In this document: positions 32,801 through 45,100 of the stretch, piece by piece
Layout of the letters: each line of letters starts with the position of its first letter
How positions within the stretch are numbered: position 1 is the first letter of the stretch
Origin: Orthonyx spaldingii
Taxonomy: Eukaryota; Chordata; Aves; Passeriformes; Orthonychidae
Reading direction: 5' to 3'
Length of the DNA stretch: 64,000 nt
NCBI GenBank assembly: GCA_013397795.1
Contig: VZTJ01005911.1
Span: 303,514-367,513 of the forward strand
Position numbers and translations under genes: made by a program
The notes under the pieces: model-generated
Told to the model about the DNA's origin: nothing
What the model saw: the letters and a program-made list of their open reading frames with translations, nothing else
Database searches by the model: none

Positions 32801-35800
32801 CTACATGTGCCTTTGCATTCCCTTCCCAACTAACCCTGCTAGAGCCACCTCTCATTTTTCCCCATCACTTTTACTTTCTGGCCAGATCTGCTCAGTTTCA
32901 GCTATTGCGATCCCAGTGTTTTGTTCCTGGGACAAAGAGGCAGCCTCCTCAGCATGCTGGGAGCTGTTCCGTGGTGGGGTGGCTCCATCTCCACTGAGAG
33001 CAGCCATGCTTTTATCAGCAGCCTGTGAGCTCAGAGCAATCTGGTCTGGCATTCCTGGGGCGGGTGACTGTCCACTGTATCTCAGTAGGGATTGTGTCCA
33101 GATGTAGTTGACTGGGGATGCTGGTGGCCTCAGCTATGAATTCAGGACTATCTGGAAGGCAGAAAAGACCAATTCCTACCTCTTCTGTCATTGCCTCAGA
33201 AGAGGAGGCGGTGTTCAGTGCTGGAAGCAGCCCTCTGGTAGGCTGCCTTTCAAGGAGAAAGATGAAATTGCTGGTTGCCTTTGTTAAAAACGTGTCAGCT
33301 CCTGAAATCTTTACTATAGACCAGTCTGGAAACTAATGTCACCAAGCTGGATGGTGTCTTGTAGATATACAATGAAGAAAAACTTGTGAAAGCTGTTTGT
33401 TGCTAAAGAAATGAATTGCCCGTCTGCTTCACCTCCCCCTTTTCTACCCGCTTAGTCCTTTATTTGGCTCTGAGGAGAGTGATGATGCTTGGTTATATAT
33501 ACTTTGTCGGCAAAGTGAGGTTTGTGGCATGACTGCCATTTGAAGGCATTTACAAGGAAACCCAGGCGAGCTGCCAGTTCTTCTGCTCAGCCCGGGCTTG
33601 ATTTGCCCATTGTTTTTAGCAGAGAAGAGGTTTTTTTTAGTTAGCACAGAAAAACAGTTTCCATTTTTCAGAAGGGAGAGCTATAAAGTGTGACTTAAAT
33701 CGAGTAGGTAGTTTATACCACTGGGATGCAGTTGCTCTGTTTTATTCAGTGCAGCAATGCCCTCAGTTTGCCAGTTATCCCATTAAAACTTTATGAGGCT
33801 GTGGCTTGCTGCTCTTCTTAGGGAACCACCATGGTAAAACCAAGTGCAAGCAAGCAGGGTGTATGCACATGAAGCTTTGCCTAGCGTAGCTGCAATTTAG
33901 AAACTTAGAGAGTGGTAATTAAGGCATTGGGAGAGCATTTCCGGCTCCAAGGCCGGTGTTCAGGGTATGTTGGAAGCCTGGGCTTTGCTGTGGTATTTGC
34001 AGAGCCCTGGGGGAGTCACTATTTTAGTTGGTCTCGCAAAGGCTTGATTTACATTTTGCAGGTTTTAACATGAGTGCTGAAGAGATCAGGGCTTTTAATG
34101 GCCAGCAGTTGTTCAGTGCAGTTATGTAAAGGTATCGCTTCCTGCATACACTTTAAATTCCCAGGTTTTTCTCTTACTCTGTCTTGGGGTGCTGATGCCA
34201 CTGCATGATGCCTTGGGGAATACTGTACATGGCAGAGCACTTATTTTGGGGGGTGGAGAGAGCTGGAACTGTGTGGCATTTTGCTGCAAACCAGCTGCTA
34301 TTTGTGGTGCTTGCCCTGAGCTGGTAGCAGAATTAATTGCAGGTTTTCACACACTCAGACAGTTCCTTTTGTAGGTTTACACCGTCAAAACTGTTTGCTG
34401 CTCAGAATTGTTAGCGTGCTGAAAAGCTTCTGGCTTACTAGGTAGCATTTCTCTTGTAACCCGAGGCTTTGGGAGGCTCTTGTGGCCTCCCTGAGTCTGC
34501 AAGTGAAAATCCCAGGCTGCTGCTTCCCACGGAAATGAAAAATGGGATTGCCCTGCAAACAACACTTAGAGAAAAGAATTTCCAGTGCATACGGATGGGA
34601 TGGGAAACTTGGATCTTGAGTTCACCATAATTCTTAAAAACTGGGCTGTGAGCGTTATCCTTAAGCTTACCACCTTTGTCCAGCTGAGACCTCTTGCGTG
34701 TGTCCTGGGGCCCTAATTCAATGCTCACTGCCACTGGTGAGGCCATGCTGAGTGATTTCACCATCTGGCTCCATGTTCTTCCTGTGGGTTAACCAGGATC
34801 CGGGCTCTGACGTGTTAAACGTCACATTTAAAGTCACCGTCTCTGGTCCGTAATAACCTTTGGAAGCTCAGCCTGGGCTGCCGCCCCCCATGTAAGCTCT
34901 GTCCTGCAAAGAACCATTCCAGCCTGCTGTTACACATCTCTTAACCATGAGATCTTGCTTATTGGTGGCTACCACGGTGTCTTTTGATCAGAAAATAAAA
35001 TGAGTTTCATAGTTTTCCAATAAATTGCAGAAATCTTGCTGGGTCTTTTGTCCCACCACACAGGAAGGAATATGTTTTTCCCCTCCCAGATACAGCATAG
35101 CCCTGTGTGTCTCAAATTAAGCTTTACAGCCTTTAAGTCAGGGATGCATGTGGCTGCTTGTGTTGAGGGCATCACTAGCTGTGTTTGAAACTCTTTGTAA
35201 TATCAGGATAATCTCTTAGCCATTTCCAAAGGATGTACCGGGGTTGCTCTTGTTGTCCACAGCATTCCATGAGTACCGTCGGGGTTTTAGGAGTCTGCTG
35301 GTGATGTTGGTTGTCCCATCGGCATTGATGGAGCTTCATGACAGCTGCTAGCAAAGCAGCTGCGCCATGAGATTAGAGAGCTGCTGCTGCTACGAGACCT
35401 GCAGTAGTCAAACAGGACCAGGAATCCTGAGAGGAGAAGCTGCTTTTTGTAGCCTGCCAGATTAAAGGTATGAGCTGCTGGTAGCCTCGGTGGGCTTTTA
35501 GGTACTTTTGAGGTAAAACGTAATCATTTATAGGAATTTTTCTCATGTAGAAGCTTGGAAAATGGTGAAAACTGATCAGCTGTAAAAGGATCTGAAATAA
35601 CAAGATAATTTTATTTAAATTTAAAGAAAGTATCAGTCTTCAATCTTTTTTCCTACCAGCCCAGCCCTATTTGAGAGATCTTTCACAAAAAAAACCCCAA
35701 ATCCCCACCAGCCCCCTCATATATTATTCAGTGGTCTTCGGCATTCTGTTTTGAAACTGGGTGGCAAAGCACTTTTTGTTTCCATGCTTCTACTTGTTTT

Positions 35801-35944
35801 AGATATTCCAGTGTGATAGTCATCAAAGAACTGTTTCCAGTGGTAATCATGCCTGTAGTTCTGACACAACACAGCTGTGTTCAGCAATGGAGAATTTCAA
35901 AATGTCCTCTTTCAGAAATAGTATCCAAAAACTATTATTGGACT

Positions 35945-35960
35945 TTTTTTTTTTTTTTTC
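35945..35960 (+). repeat. poly-T tract
   Basis: About sixteen consecutive T followed by C-rich bases, in LAMC1 intron 1. Confidence 0.85.
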
Positions 35961-38080
35961 CCCTTTGGTAGGTAAGCTAGTACCATCTTGTACATGGGAG
36001 GTATATTTCCAGGGAGCTTGAGGGCTTATTTGTGCAGTGATTTGGGGGTTTGGTGTTTTTGTGGGGAAAGGGGAAGACTTTTAAGGTGTTTGTAGAGATG
36101 ATGTATTGAGAACTTGAAAAGACGCAGGGTTTGTGGGTTCTTGGCTCAGCTTTCTGCAATGTTCTCATTTCTGCTACAGACTTTGGTGTGCTCGGAGAAC
36201 TGTTTATCTGATTTGGCTTTGTAGTGGGTCCTGTGTTTTACAGGAGAAGAAGGTAAATAGCTATTTCATCCTCAGGGGCCTGAGATGCTCCTGTGGGAAA
36301 GAGGGTGCAGAACTGTTAAATGGCTTCAGGAGTGGTACCTGGCCTGAAGTGGAAAGCAGGCAGACCTGACCCTTGCATTGCTCTTAACCGTCTGTAATGG
36401 AAAGATCACCTCTTAAAAATACACCCCAAACCCCCTTAAACCTACCAAATATTAAAACCTGCTTGATAACAGAGCTTGTTCAGCACATGTGCGTTCAAGT
36501 TGGCAGTGGCTGGCTGCACATGGTAGCCCTTGGCTTGCCAGTGAGCTGCCTGAAATGCTCATTCCTTTGGGTGCTCCAAGGCTGAGGGAGTGCTGTGGAG
36601 TTTGGCTTTGGCACCAGCCCAGTTCTAAGCACTCTGCTTTCTTCTTGCAAGTTTTTTTTTCAAAGTTTGCTTTATAGCTCAACCCACTTGGCATCAGAAA
36701 AGACATTGTTCCTACCTCAGAGAGCAGCTGCTTGTGCAGCATGTTGCACTTCGGAGGGTTTGGTTTATTTTGGTGGGGGGAAAATATCAGAGTTGCTCAA
36801 AAGGTTGCTTTTTAAAATATATCCTTTCCCTTCCTTGTATACTTTGTTTCAGGCAGGTGAATCTTTCTGATCTTTGAATTAAAAGATAATGTGTCTTGGA
36901 GTTTAAGGAAGTGGTTGCACTGAACCTCTTCAAGAGGGATAAAGGGGCTATTTTCGTGGTGCTTTCTTATACTGTATTTACAAGGTTGTGGAGTATAAGT
37001 CACGTGCTTTGAAAGGCTCACTCTGTGTTGGGTGTATCTCTTATTGAGATTAGTGGAATGAAAAATCAGTCCCTTCTGGAAAAAGTACCATCAAATGCTT
37101 CTTGATGTCAGCTTTAAGTGGGACTGCTTGACTGAGAGAACAGAAAATGTTCTTGTTCTGGGACCTGTGTGGTCAGCTCTGATTATGATGATTATTTATA
37201 GTCCTTTCATCTGCAGTCCTTTGCATGCTCCCATCCGGTGGGATATTGCAATGGGATTTTCTTCCCAGCAGCTTGCAGGGCTGGTCCTTGGGGAGCAGCC
37301 CTGGTCAGGCTGCCCTGCCTGCTGCCCTTGCCTCTCAGCTTCTGACAAAACATGGTTTATTTGTGAGGATCCAGCATGTCTCCCTCTGTCCTGCTCCTGG
37401 CTGTGGCTGTCAAGTGCTGGGCTTGGCCCAGCAACCTCCTTTTATTGTGTGACAGCAGCTGATGCTTCCCTTCCAGCTGCTGCTTCCTCCGCTCTCGCTG
37501 GCTGCCTTCCTAGGTCTCATGGCTCCTGCTGTCCTGGCTGGAGTTACATAGGACAAGGCATTTCTCAACACTGAATCTACTTGATGAACTTGTTAAGAAG
37601 CTGTTGCTGAAGTCTGTGGTTGCTCTGAGTTTGATTTACTTGTGTTTGCTGTCCTCTTTCTCACTTTCTTCTCCTTCCTGAAGCCCCTTGCAGTCTTCCT
37701 GGGCTTCCCCTCCTTCCCACTCCTATTTTTCTGGTACTGAGATGTTCCTGCACAGATGGGCTGTGCAGTTTGGGAAGGTTACCCCCTTCCTGGCATGAAG
37801 TTATTTAGCTGAGATCTCACACAGTTCTGGTCCTGGCAGCAGCCTCGGCCTGCCAGGGTAGCATTGCTGCTGCCCTTGTACACACACTGCTTTATACATG
37901 TGTACAGAAAAGGTGCTGGTGGTTTCATTTTGATCAGACTGAGAAGTACAATGCAAGTTCAAAATCCTTAAATGCTCAGTATTACTCTGTAGTTTCTCAT
38001 CTTGCACGTGTTAGGGATGGGAGGGGGGATGGGAACCCCTTATTGAAGGGCAGTTACAAGTTTTCCTCAGTTGAAGCCTT

Positions 38081-38099
38081 TTTTTTTTTTTTTTTTTTT
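38081..38099 (+). repeat. poly-T tract, possible tail of a - strand retrocopy
   Basis: About nineteen consecutive T. Read on the - strand this is a poly-A run preceded by gataaacatttg, so it could be the tail of an old retroposed 3' UTR. I recognise no source gene in the adjacent 300 bp. Confidence 0.6.
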
Positions 38100-41030
38100 G
38101 GTCATAAAAACAAATGTTTATCACGTGATTCCCAGCAGGGTTGTGAAGAAGATATTAAAAGCTTGGAGTAAATAGATTTGAGGATGCAGGGATGGGGCAG
38201 CTGCTGCAGAGCCAATGCCGCTGCCAGTGTGAAATGTGACCTCTAAATGAAGCCAAGACCCACCATGATCATGCAATGTCTGCTTAATGAAATCTAGTTT
38301 TTGCCCTCCTTCCGCTCCCTGTCCCTGCCTTGCTCCTCTGGGGTTGCAGGTGGAGCTAGCAGGGTTGCTGGGCACTGGGACGGCTCTTCCATGCCCTCCA
38401 TCTGTGCTCTGCAGGCAAGAGCGCGCTGATTAAATTACCGGCATTACACGAGTCACCGCCCTTCTGCTTTCTAAGCAGAGTGACTCTGCACACATCCCTG
38501 TCTCACACCCTCCCTCCCAAGGGCTGCCCCACATTGCAGGGGCGTGAGCAGGGCTGGTCCTGGGGCAGCTACGGATTTCCTTGTGGCATTATTTTCCTAT
38601 ACTTCCATTCCTTATAAGATGCAGGGGCTGTGTCAGGAGAAGCCCACAACTTTGTTGGGAGATGCTGGAAAGGCTGTGAATCATGAGCTTGGGGCACCCG
38701 TTTGCACCCCAGGTTGGTTCTCTCAATTCCCTGGCAGACTGCCACCAGTTTTTGGGTACGGAGCACACAGTTTCATAAAAAGTAATCCAAGAGGCACTCT
38801 TAGAAGATCTTTAATTAGGTGTCTAGAGATGCATTTAGAACTCTCTAGGAAAATGCATTTGTCTGTGACTCTGAAAGTACATGAGTAGCATTGGGAAAGA
38901 ATATCACAAGATTCCCAGTGCCATGTTTGTTGCTTTTCTGTGCTTTGATTTTATGCAAGTTCAAGCAAAAACGTGGCAGTAACATGGTTTTTGATGATAA
39001 GTCATGTTTTACTCAATTCATAGCACCATGGTGTCGAAACTTGCTTGGAGCAGCTATGGTGCAGCTGTGGCACTGGCAGCTCATGAGCACCACAGTCACC
39101 AGCAGAGATTGAGAACTTTTAGTACAGCCCTTGTTAAAACTCTTGTGTCAGGGAGGGGACTGGGCTAGTTTTCTTGTGCACTTGAAGCAGTTGGCTCTGA
39201 TTTTGTTGTAGTTTTTCAGCAAATTAATGGTTAATTAGTCAGGGATTTGGATATGCAGTTAGAACAGTGCTGTAGTCTGACACTTATCTCTGCCTGGACT
39301 GTGTCACTAACTATTATGTGAAAAATGTTAAAAATATTCATAGGAATCTGAGCTCTTCCTGTTGTGAAACCTTGTACTGAATATGTCTCCTTGTTAATTT
39401 GTAAATTTATCACCTTTTTCACGTCAGCCATTCAGTCTGTTTTGTAACTTCAGGGCTGTGGAATGTTCTTTTGTGAACTGCATGGTAGAACATTAACATG
39501 CTGCTCTGATGGGGCAGCCTTTCTGTCCTACAAATCCTGATTTTCTTTATTGCTATCACCCAGAAAAAGTCGAAGTTGACTTGAAAGCAGTGGGAGGGAA
39601 TGAAGTGTTTTGAAAGGATGATGCCATCGATGGGAGTGGTGTTGAATGCCAGGGTACAGAGAGCGGTTGTGGGAAGAGAGGTGGTTCAGCCAAAGGGATA
39701 GAATTTGGAATTGTTAATCTGCATCATTAGTGCTGTGTACTAGAAAGTTTGAACTGTGCCTGGCTAAATTGTGTGAGGCTTTGAAATTCACAGCAGTGCT
39801 GGCAGCCCCGCTGGCGTTTGTCCTTCCTGCAAACAAACACACAGCTGCTTGGAGCAGGCATCCCCGGTGCTCAGCACTCCACTGCTTCCTCCAGACCCCT
39901 GCAGAAAGCTGGTCTTGGCTTCGGGGAGACCGCAAGAGACCAGCGGGAGGAAACCTCAAGGAAATGAGCTGGTGTTGCCATTGGAGCCATGAAGGATGTG
40001 CAAGCGTGGAGAGTTCGAGTCCCATCTCTGCTCTGTGTGTGATTAGTGTAACAGGGGAAAGCATTCTCTGTCACGGCCCTCTGAGGAGTGACACGGGTGC
40101 CCGCTTGCTTAAAAAATTTGCTGGTAAGAGCCTGAAATGTGAATGGAGAAATCGAGTGTGTGTTCCCTTAGCAGTCTCTGGTCTTGCTTTGTTCAGTTAC
40201 CTGTGCTCAAGGGAAGCTTATTTTAAAGCATACAGTTGAAATCTATCAGCTTTTGCTTTTCTTCTGACGTTTTAAAGCTGACTTTCAGCAGAGAGAACTC
40301 TCCAGAGATGGCAGTGGATTGCAAAAGGTTTTGGCTGGAAAGTAGGCATGGAGCCTGTGAAAGGTGTCTTACGTGTAGCAGTTCCTCATCAAGTTACATA
40401 ATGTGTGGCTACCCTTGGGAAAGAAGTGGCAGTTGCTTCAGTGGCATACAAGGTGTCTTGTCAGGTGGAAAATAAGGACAGCCTCAAAAACAAGGAAAAA
40501 AATCCATGGTGGCTTTCTGCCTGTCCTGCTTCCTGAGGTAGATGCTGAAACCACTTCCTTATTCTTGCATCTGCCTGCAGAGAAGAAAGAGCCTTTAGGG
40601 ACAAGTGATGGTGGTTTGCAGAGTGAAAAATCATATGCTCTTTGTCATAGAGTTAATGGTTAATTAATGAAGTTTTAGTAGCAGAGGTTTGCTTTGAAGT
40701 GTAAACAAGCATTTGTAGTTAAAACGAGTGTGTAACTCCCAGGCCTGTGTGCTTTCTTTGCATCCTTTAGAAAGGTATGTTTAAAGATTTTGAAAGGGGA
40801 AGATTCCTATCCTGTTGGAAAAGATTACTTGTCATTCTGAATCAGTAATTGAAAAAGGATTAATAAATAATGGAATTCCTGGAACAGGAATTCCTGGAAT
40901 ATCTTCATTTACTGTGCCTAAAGAACATATGCCACTGTTTTTTACAAGTATGTTACCAAAGTGAAACATTAAACTTCTTTCTTTCAGTACTTAATGGGAA
41001 TTAATAAGAAAGGTGGGTGCAGAACTTTTA

Positions 41031-41300
41031 ACAGGGCCTGTAGTAACAGGACAAGGGGTGATGTTTTTGAAGTAAAGTAGAGTTGATTCAGACTAGATAT
41101 AAGGAAAAAATGAGCATGGTAAAACAGTGGAACAGGTCACCCAGAGAGGTGGTGGATGCCTTATCCATGGAAACATTCAAGGCCAGGTTGGATGGGGCTC
41201 TGAGCCACCTGCTCTAGTTGCAGATGTTCCTGCTTGTTGCAGGGGCTTGGACTGAGTGGCCTTTAAAGATCTCTTCCAACACAAACCATTCCATAATTCT
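41031..41300 (+). repeat. CR1 LINE 3' fragment
   Basis: A forward, moderately diverged copy: aggacaaggggtgatgtttt, acagtggaacaggtcaccca, aggccaggttggatggggct, ending ttccaacacaaaccattcca and a degraded octamer. Confidence 0.88.
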
Positions 41301-41917
41301 CCAGAATGAAGTGTAAGCCATAAGGATGAACTGGCAGAAGCTTGGGTTTTCTGTCAGGAGCTGCTCCAAGACTTGCCATGTAACTTTGTCTCCAGACCAT
41401 TTTCTGCTGCACTTCTGCTGCTCCCCCTCTCTCTCCTTCAATCACCCAAGGCTTTCATGCTGACAGTCGTGCTTTATGTTCAGTTGCTGTGACAACAGAG
41501 TGCGAGGCAGAAGCATTTTGTGTGTGTGAATTGTGCAGTGCCCTTGCAGAATAGCTGTTCTGGGGCTCAGTGGGGTGATTGAAATCTGGGCAGCGAGGAA
41601 TGAAGGTGTGGCTTCACAGCCTCTCAAGGTATCCTGGTGTCTCTCAGCCCTGCCCACTTACTGCAGCTGGGGACAGGGCACCACGCAGCCCTTGGCTCGT
41701 TGGATCAGTTTGCTTGCTTAAGTGCCAGCAGTTAATTTGATGAAAAGATAACCTTTTGGTGGCCTTGGTGATACTGAGGTGTGCCTGGGGCCACGTAAGT
41801 GCTGGCTGGTGGGAAAGAGGCACCAGGATGCACAGCCCAGGGAGGGGGGACAGACTTACACTAGTTGCAGCCAATTTTGAAAACATCCTGAAACATTTTT
41901 AGAAGGACCCTTGTGAT

Positions 41918-42133
41918 GAGAATTGAGGAAGAAGTTCCTCCCTGTGTTGGTGGTGTGGCCCTGGCACAGGCTGCCCAGAGAAGCCGTGACTGCCCCAGCC
42001 CTTGAAGTATCCAAGGCCAGGTTGAACGGGGCTTGGAGCAACCTGGGATAGTGGAAAGTGTCCTTACCCATGGCAGGGGGTGGAACAAGCTTTAAGGTCC
42101 CCTCCAACCCAAACAATTCTGAGATTCTGTGAT
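41918..42133 (+). repeat. CR1 LINE 3' fragment
   Basis: Forward copy: gaggaagaagttcctccctg, ccaaggccaggttgaacggg, acccatggcagggggtggaa, ending tccaacccaaacaattctga and gattctgtgatgc. Confidence 0.92.
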
Positions 42134-45100
42134 GCTAAGACAAACTCAAAAGTGTGGGCTTTGGATTATGAGAAGCTACTGTGAGCTTTCAAAACTCAGA
42201 CTTCTGTAAAAGAAAGGAAGCAAGCAATTTGAAATTTCCACTTTTATATCTTGCACACAGAAGTAGCTCATGAGGTGAAGCAAAAAAACAAGAGAAAAAG
42301 GTTGAGAGAGATCAGGGAACATTTCTGGGGGAGGGCTTTCATAGAAAAGACCTTCATGTCTGTGTTTAAGTTAAAAAACTAAATTCTTGTAGAGTTTTGC
42401 TTTATGTAGAACCTCTTTATTTGGAGATTGAGCTGTCCTAGCTTGTTTTAGCTGACTTTGCATAAGGAGCAAGAATGAGATATATTTTTTTTAAATTAAT
42501 AACCCACTAAGTTGGGAAAGTGATACTTGCTTGACTAGCCTGGAAACAGATTCAAGGGCAACAGATTGATCGACAGTAGAAAAATGACTTGATAGACAGT
42601 CTACTTGTTTGTCTTTTAAAAACTTTTGATCACAAAGAACTATTAAAAAAATCATGTGGAAGTAAATATTTCCCATGAATGATGCTTAAGAAGGAGCTAG
42701 TGCATTCCAGTGCAATTAAAATTATAGCCTTACTCATTTTAGAATTAATAGCACCATAATAACTTGCTATTCTGTTTGTGGGCTTGAAGTTCTCATGGTG
42801 ATGGATGAGATAAAGCCCATGAAGAAGTTTTGTGCCTCTCATATTTGTTGCATATCTAAGAGTTAAACATAAGGAGAGAGGGAGGCTGAAGTGGTTTGGG
42901 TTAATTTCTAAAACAGCTGTTGCGTCAGCATTTCTTTCTTTTCATCTCTTAGGAAGCTTTTTAACAAAAGTTGGCATATGCATCTCCTAGAAGGAGGTTT
43001 TCCTGCAAGTCATCTGCCACCTGTACAGAGCTGCTCTTTAAGCAAACAGAGACAACCAATGAATGGTGATAAATCTTTACAGTTTATAGTTATAAAAATG
43101 GTAATGCCTTCTGGTTTTGGGGACAAAAAAAGTGTTCTTTGATCCTGCAAATGAACTGTATTTATTGGTCCTAAGGAGAGGGTTGAGGTTTTTTATGCAA
43201 CTTTCATTTTATGCAACTTTCACCTACTTGCTTAATCTTCTGGGTGCCTGGAGGAATGGAAGACAAGTTTAGCATACCTGAGGGCTTTTCTTACTGAGGT
43301 CTCTCTTTAGTTCGTGTCCTGCCCACACAGAGATAAAGATGAGCAAGAAAACCCCCAGAGCAATGCATTTTTGCATGGGTATGCAGCAGTTCCTGCTCAG
43401 TTGACTCTTGCTGGAAAGATCCAGCCCATCTACTGGCCTGGAGCTGCCTCTGATGTGCTGGGAAGAGGTGCTGGGATCACTGATGGGGTGTTCAGGTTGT
43501 GGGGTGCTTGTGTAGAGTGTGCACCAAGGACATCTCTGGTTTATTCCTGCTTAGAAACAGAGCATGTGGACAGATGCTGATCCATCAGATCAGGGAAAGC
43601 TCCTTTGCAAGGCCAGGCACAGCATTGTAGTGCAACTTTGTCTTTCCCTCTCACTCCCATTTGGGGGAAAGGTAGTGAAGAGTCAGCTCCCTCCTCCCCA
43701 AATAATGCTTGAAAGCTGTCCAGAGTGGACTTGGTTTCAAAATCAATGTGAAGTCACTGGGATATGTAAGCTACAGTCTTGCTGGGGTTTATGGAGTGCT
43801 GAGCCCTTCCTTCCTGCTGGGAGAGACTGAAGAGCCTCTGGATCTTTTTATTTTTGATGCTGCCTCCCAAGGCAGCGAGTTTGTGACTGCTCTGGAACAG
43901 GGTGTCTCCAGCCCCAGCACAAGCTGAATCCTGCCAGCAAGACAAGCAAGGGCTTGTTGGCTAAAGATAGTGTGCACACATGTACACAGGCCGGGGGGTT
44001 AGAGAGCTCTGCAAGCACTCTGATTTACAGTCATCCTAGGCATCCTCAGGAAAGTTAAAGGGACCAGATGCATCCAATAAACAACGAGCTATTTAAGGTC
44101 AGCTTTATCCTTTATAGCACCTATTCTCCATGGCAGCCATACCAGATGACACTTACTGCATCACACTGATCTTTGCATCGGATTCAACTCCACCCTGTGC
44201 CCCTGGGCGACCGGGCATCCGTTTTTGGCATCTCTGCTGTCTTTCAGGCCAGTGTATGTTTGCAATTCAGTAATCCCTGCAACTCATTTGGGCTGCCTAC
44301 AGTTGTGGCTCATGCTCATATTATTCAGGCTGGCCCTGGAAAAAGTTCTGTTCAACTATCTCTCTCATTTAGTTATACTTACTTTAGATTTATTAAGTAG
44401 TTGTCTTTTGCGTGGACGGAAAATGTTAAAAATAGAGTGCCCAAGGCAGGGCTATTGTGTTGGTGTTGACAGGTTCACTGAAAGCTGAAGCATGTCTTGA
44501 ATTTTAAGAAGCACCAGGTTTTGGAAGGAGTTGTGCTCACTGATGTCATCTTGACCCCATACTAAGGAGCTGCTTTTCTGAGCTAAGAAGAGACTGTTTC
44601 TTGGATAAATTGGGGTTTAGTGTGCTAGCATTCACCAGGTTGTGTGATAATTGTAGGAAATTGACTGAGTTTGGGATTTCTAAAGAATTGGGATTTTTTC
44701 TTGTTGATTGCTGTGCGGGCATATAGAAGGGAACAAGGCACAAGTGATGATACAGAGGGAAAAATGACAATGTGCTGATCTGTACCATACAGTAAATAAG
44801 TTTCCGCCATTTCCCTTTCCTCAGTAGTTGCAACTGCTGTAAAAAACAAATTATTTGTTTTCAGGACCCTTAACTTTGCCGAGCTTGCCCCAAACCAAAG
44901 CCGTGCCTTTCAGATGAGAAGGTAAAGGCAGGCAGGACCTTTATTTGGTGGGATTCTTTCACTATGAGGCTGTGTCCCCAAACATCAGCCTGAACCACAG
45001 GTATCTCTGGCCATCGTGGTTGCAGAGACAAGATTCCAGATGTAAATAGTGCATGGAATGATGGAGAGCAATTTCCTGAGCCTCCCATCTCAAGCTGTTT

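Noticed and set aside
37095..37574. 159-codon + strand frame rich in Leu, Ser and Cys
   Set aside because: It resembles translated pyrimidine-rich intron DNA, with no family match that I can support.
40008..40025. T-loop-like word gagttcgagtcccatctc
   Set aside because: No acceptor stem, anticodon arm or D-loop around it; not a tRNA or a recognisable tRNA-derived SINE.
39730..40239. 169-codon + strand frame in LAMC1 intron 1
   Set aside because: No recognisable domain, splice context or repeat. Frames of this size are expected by chance in a 36-kb intron.
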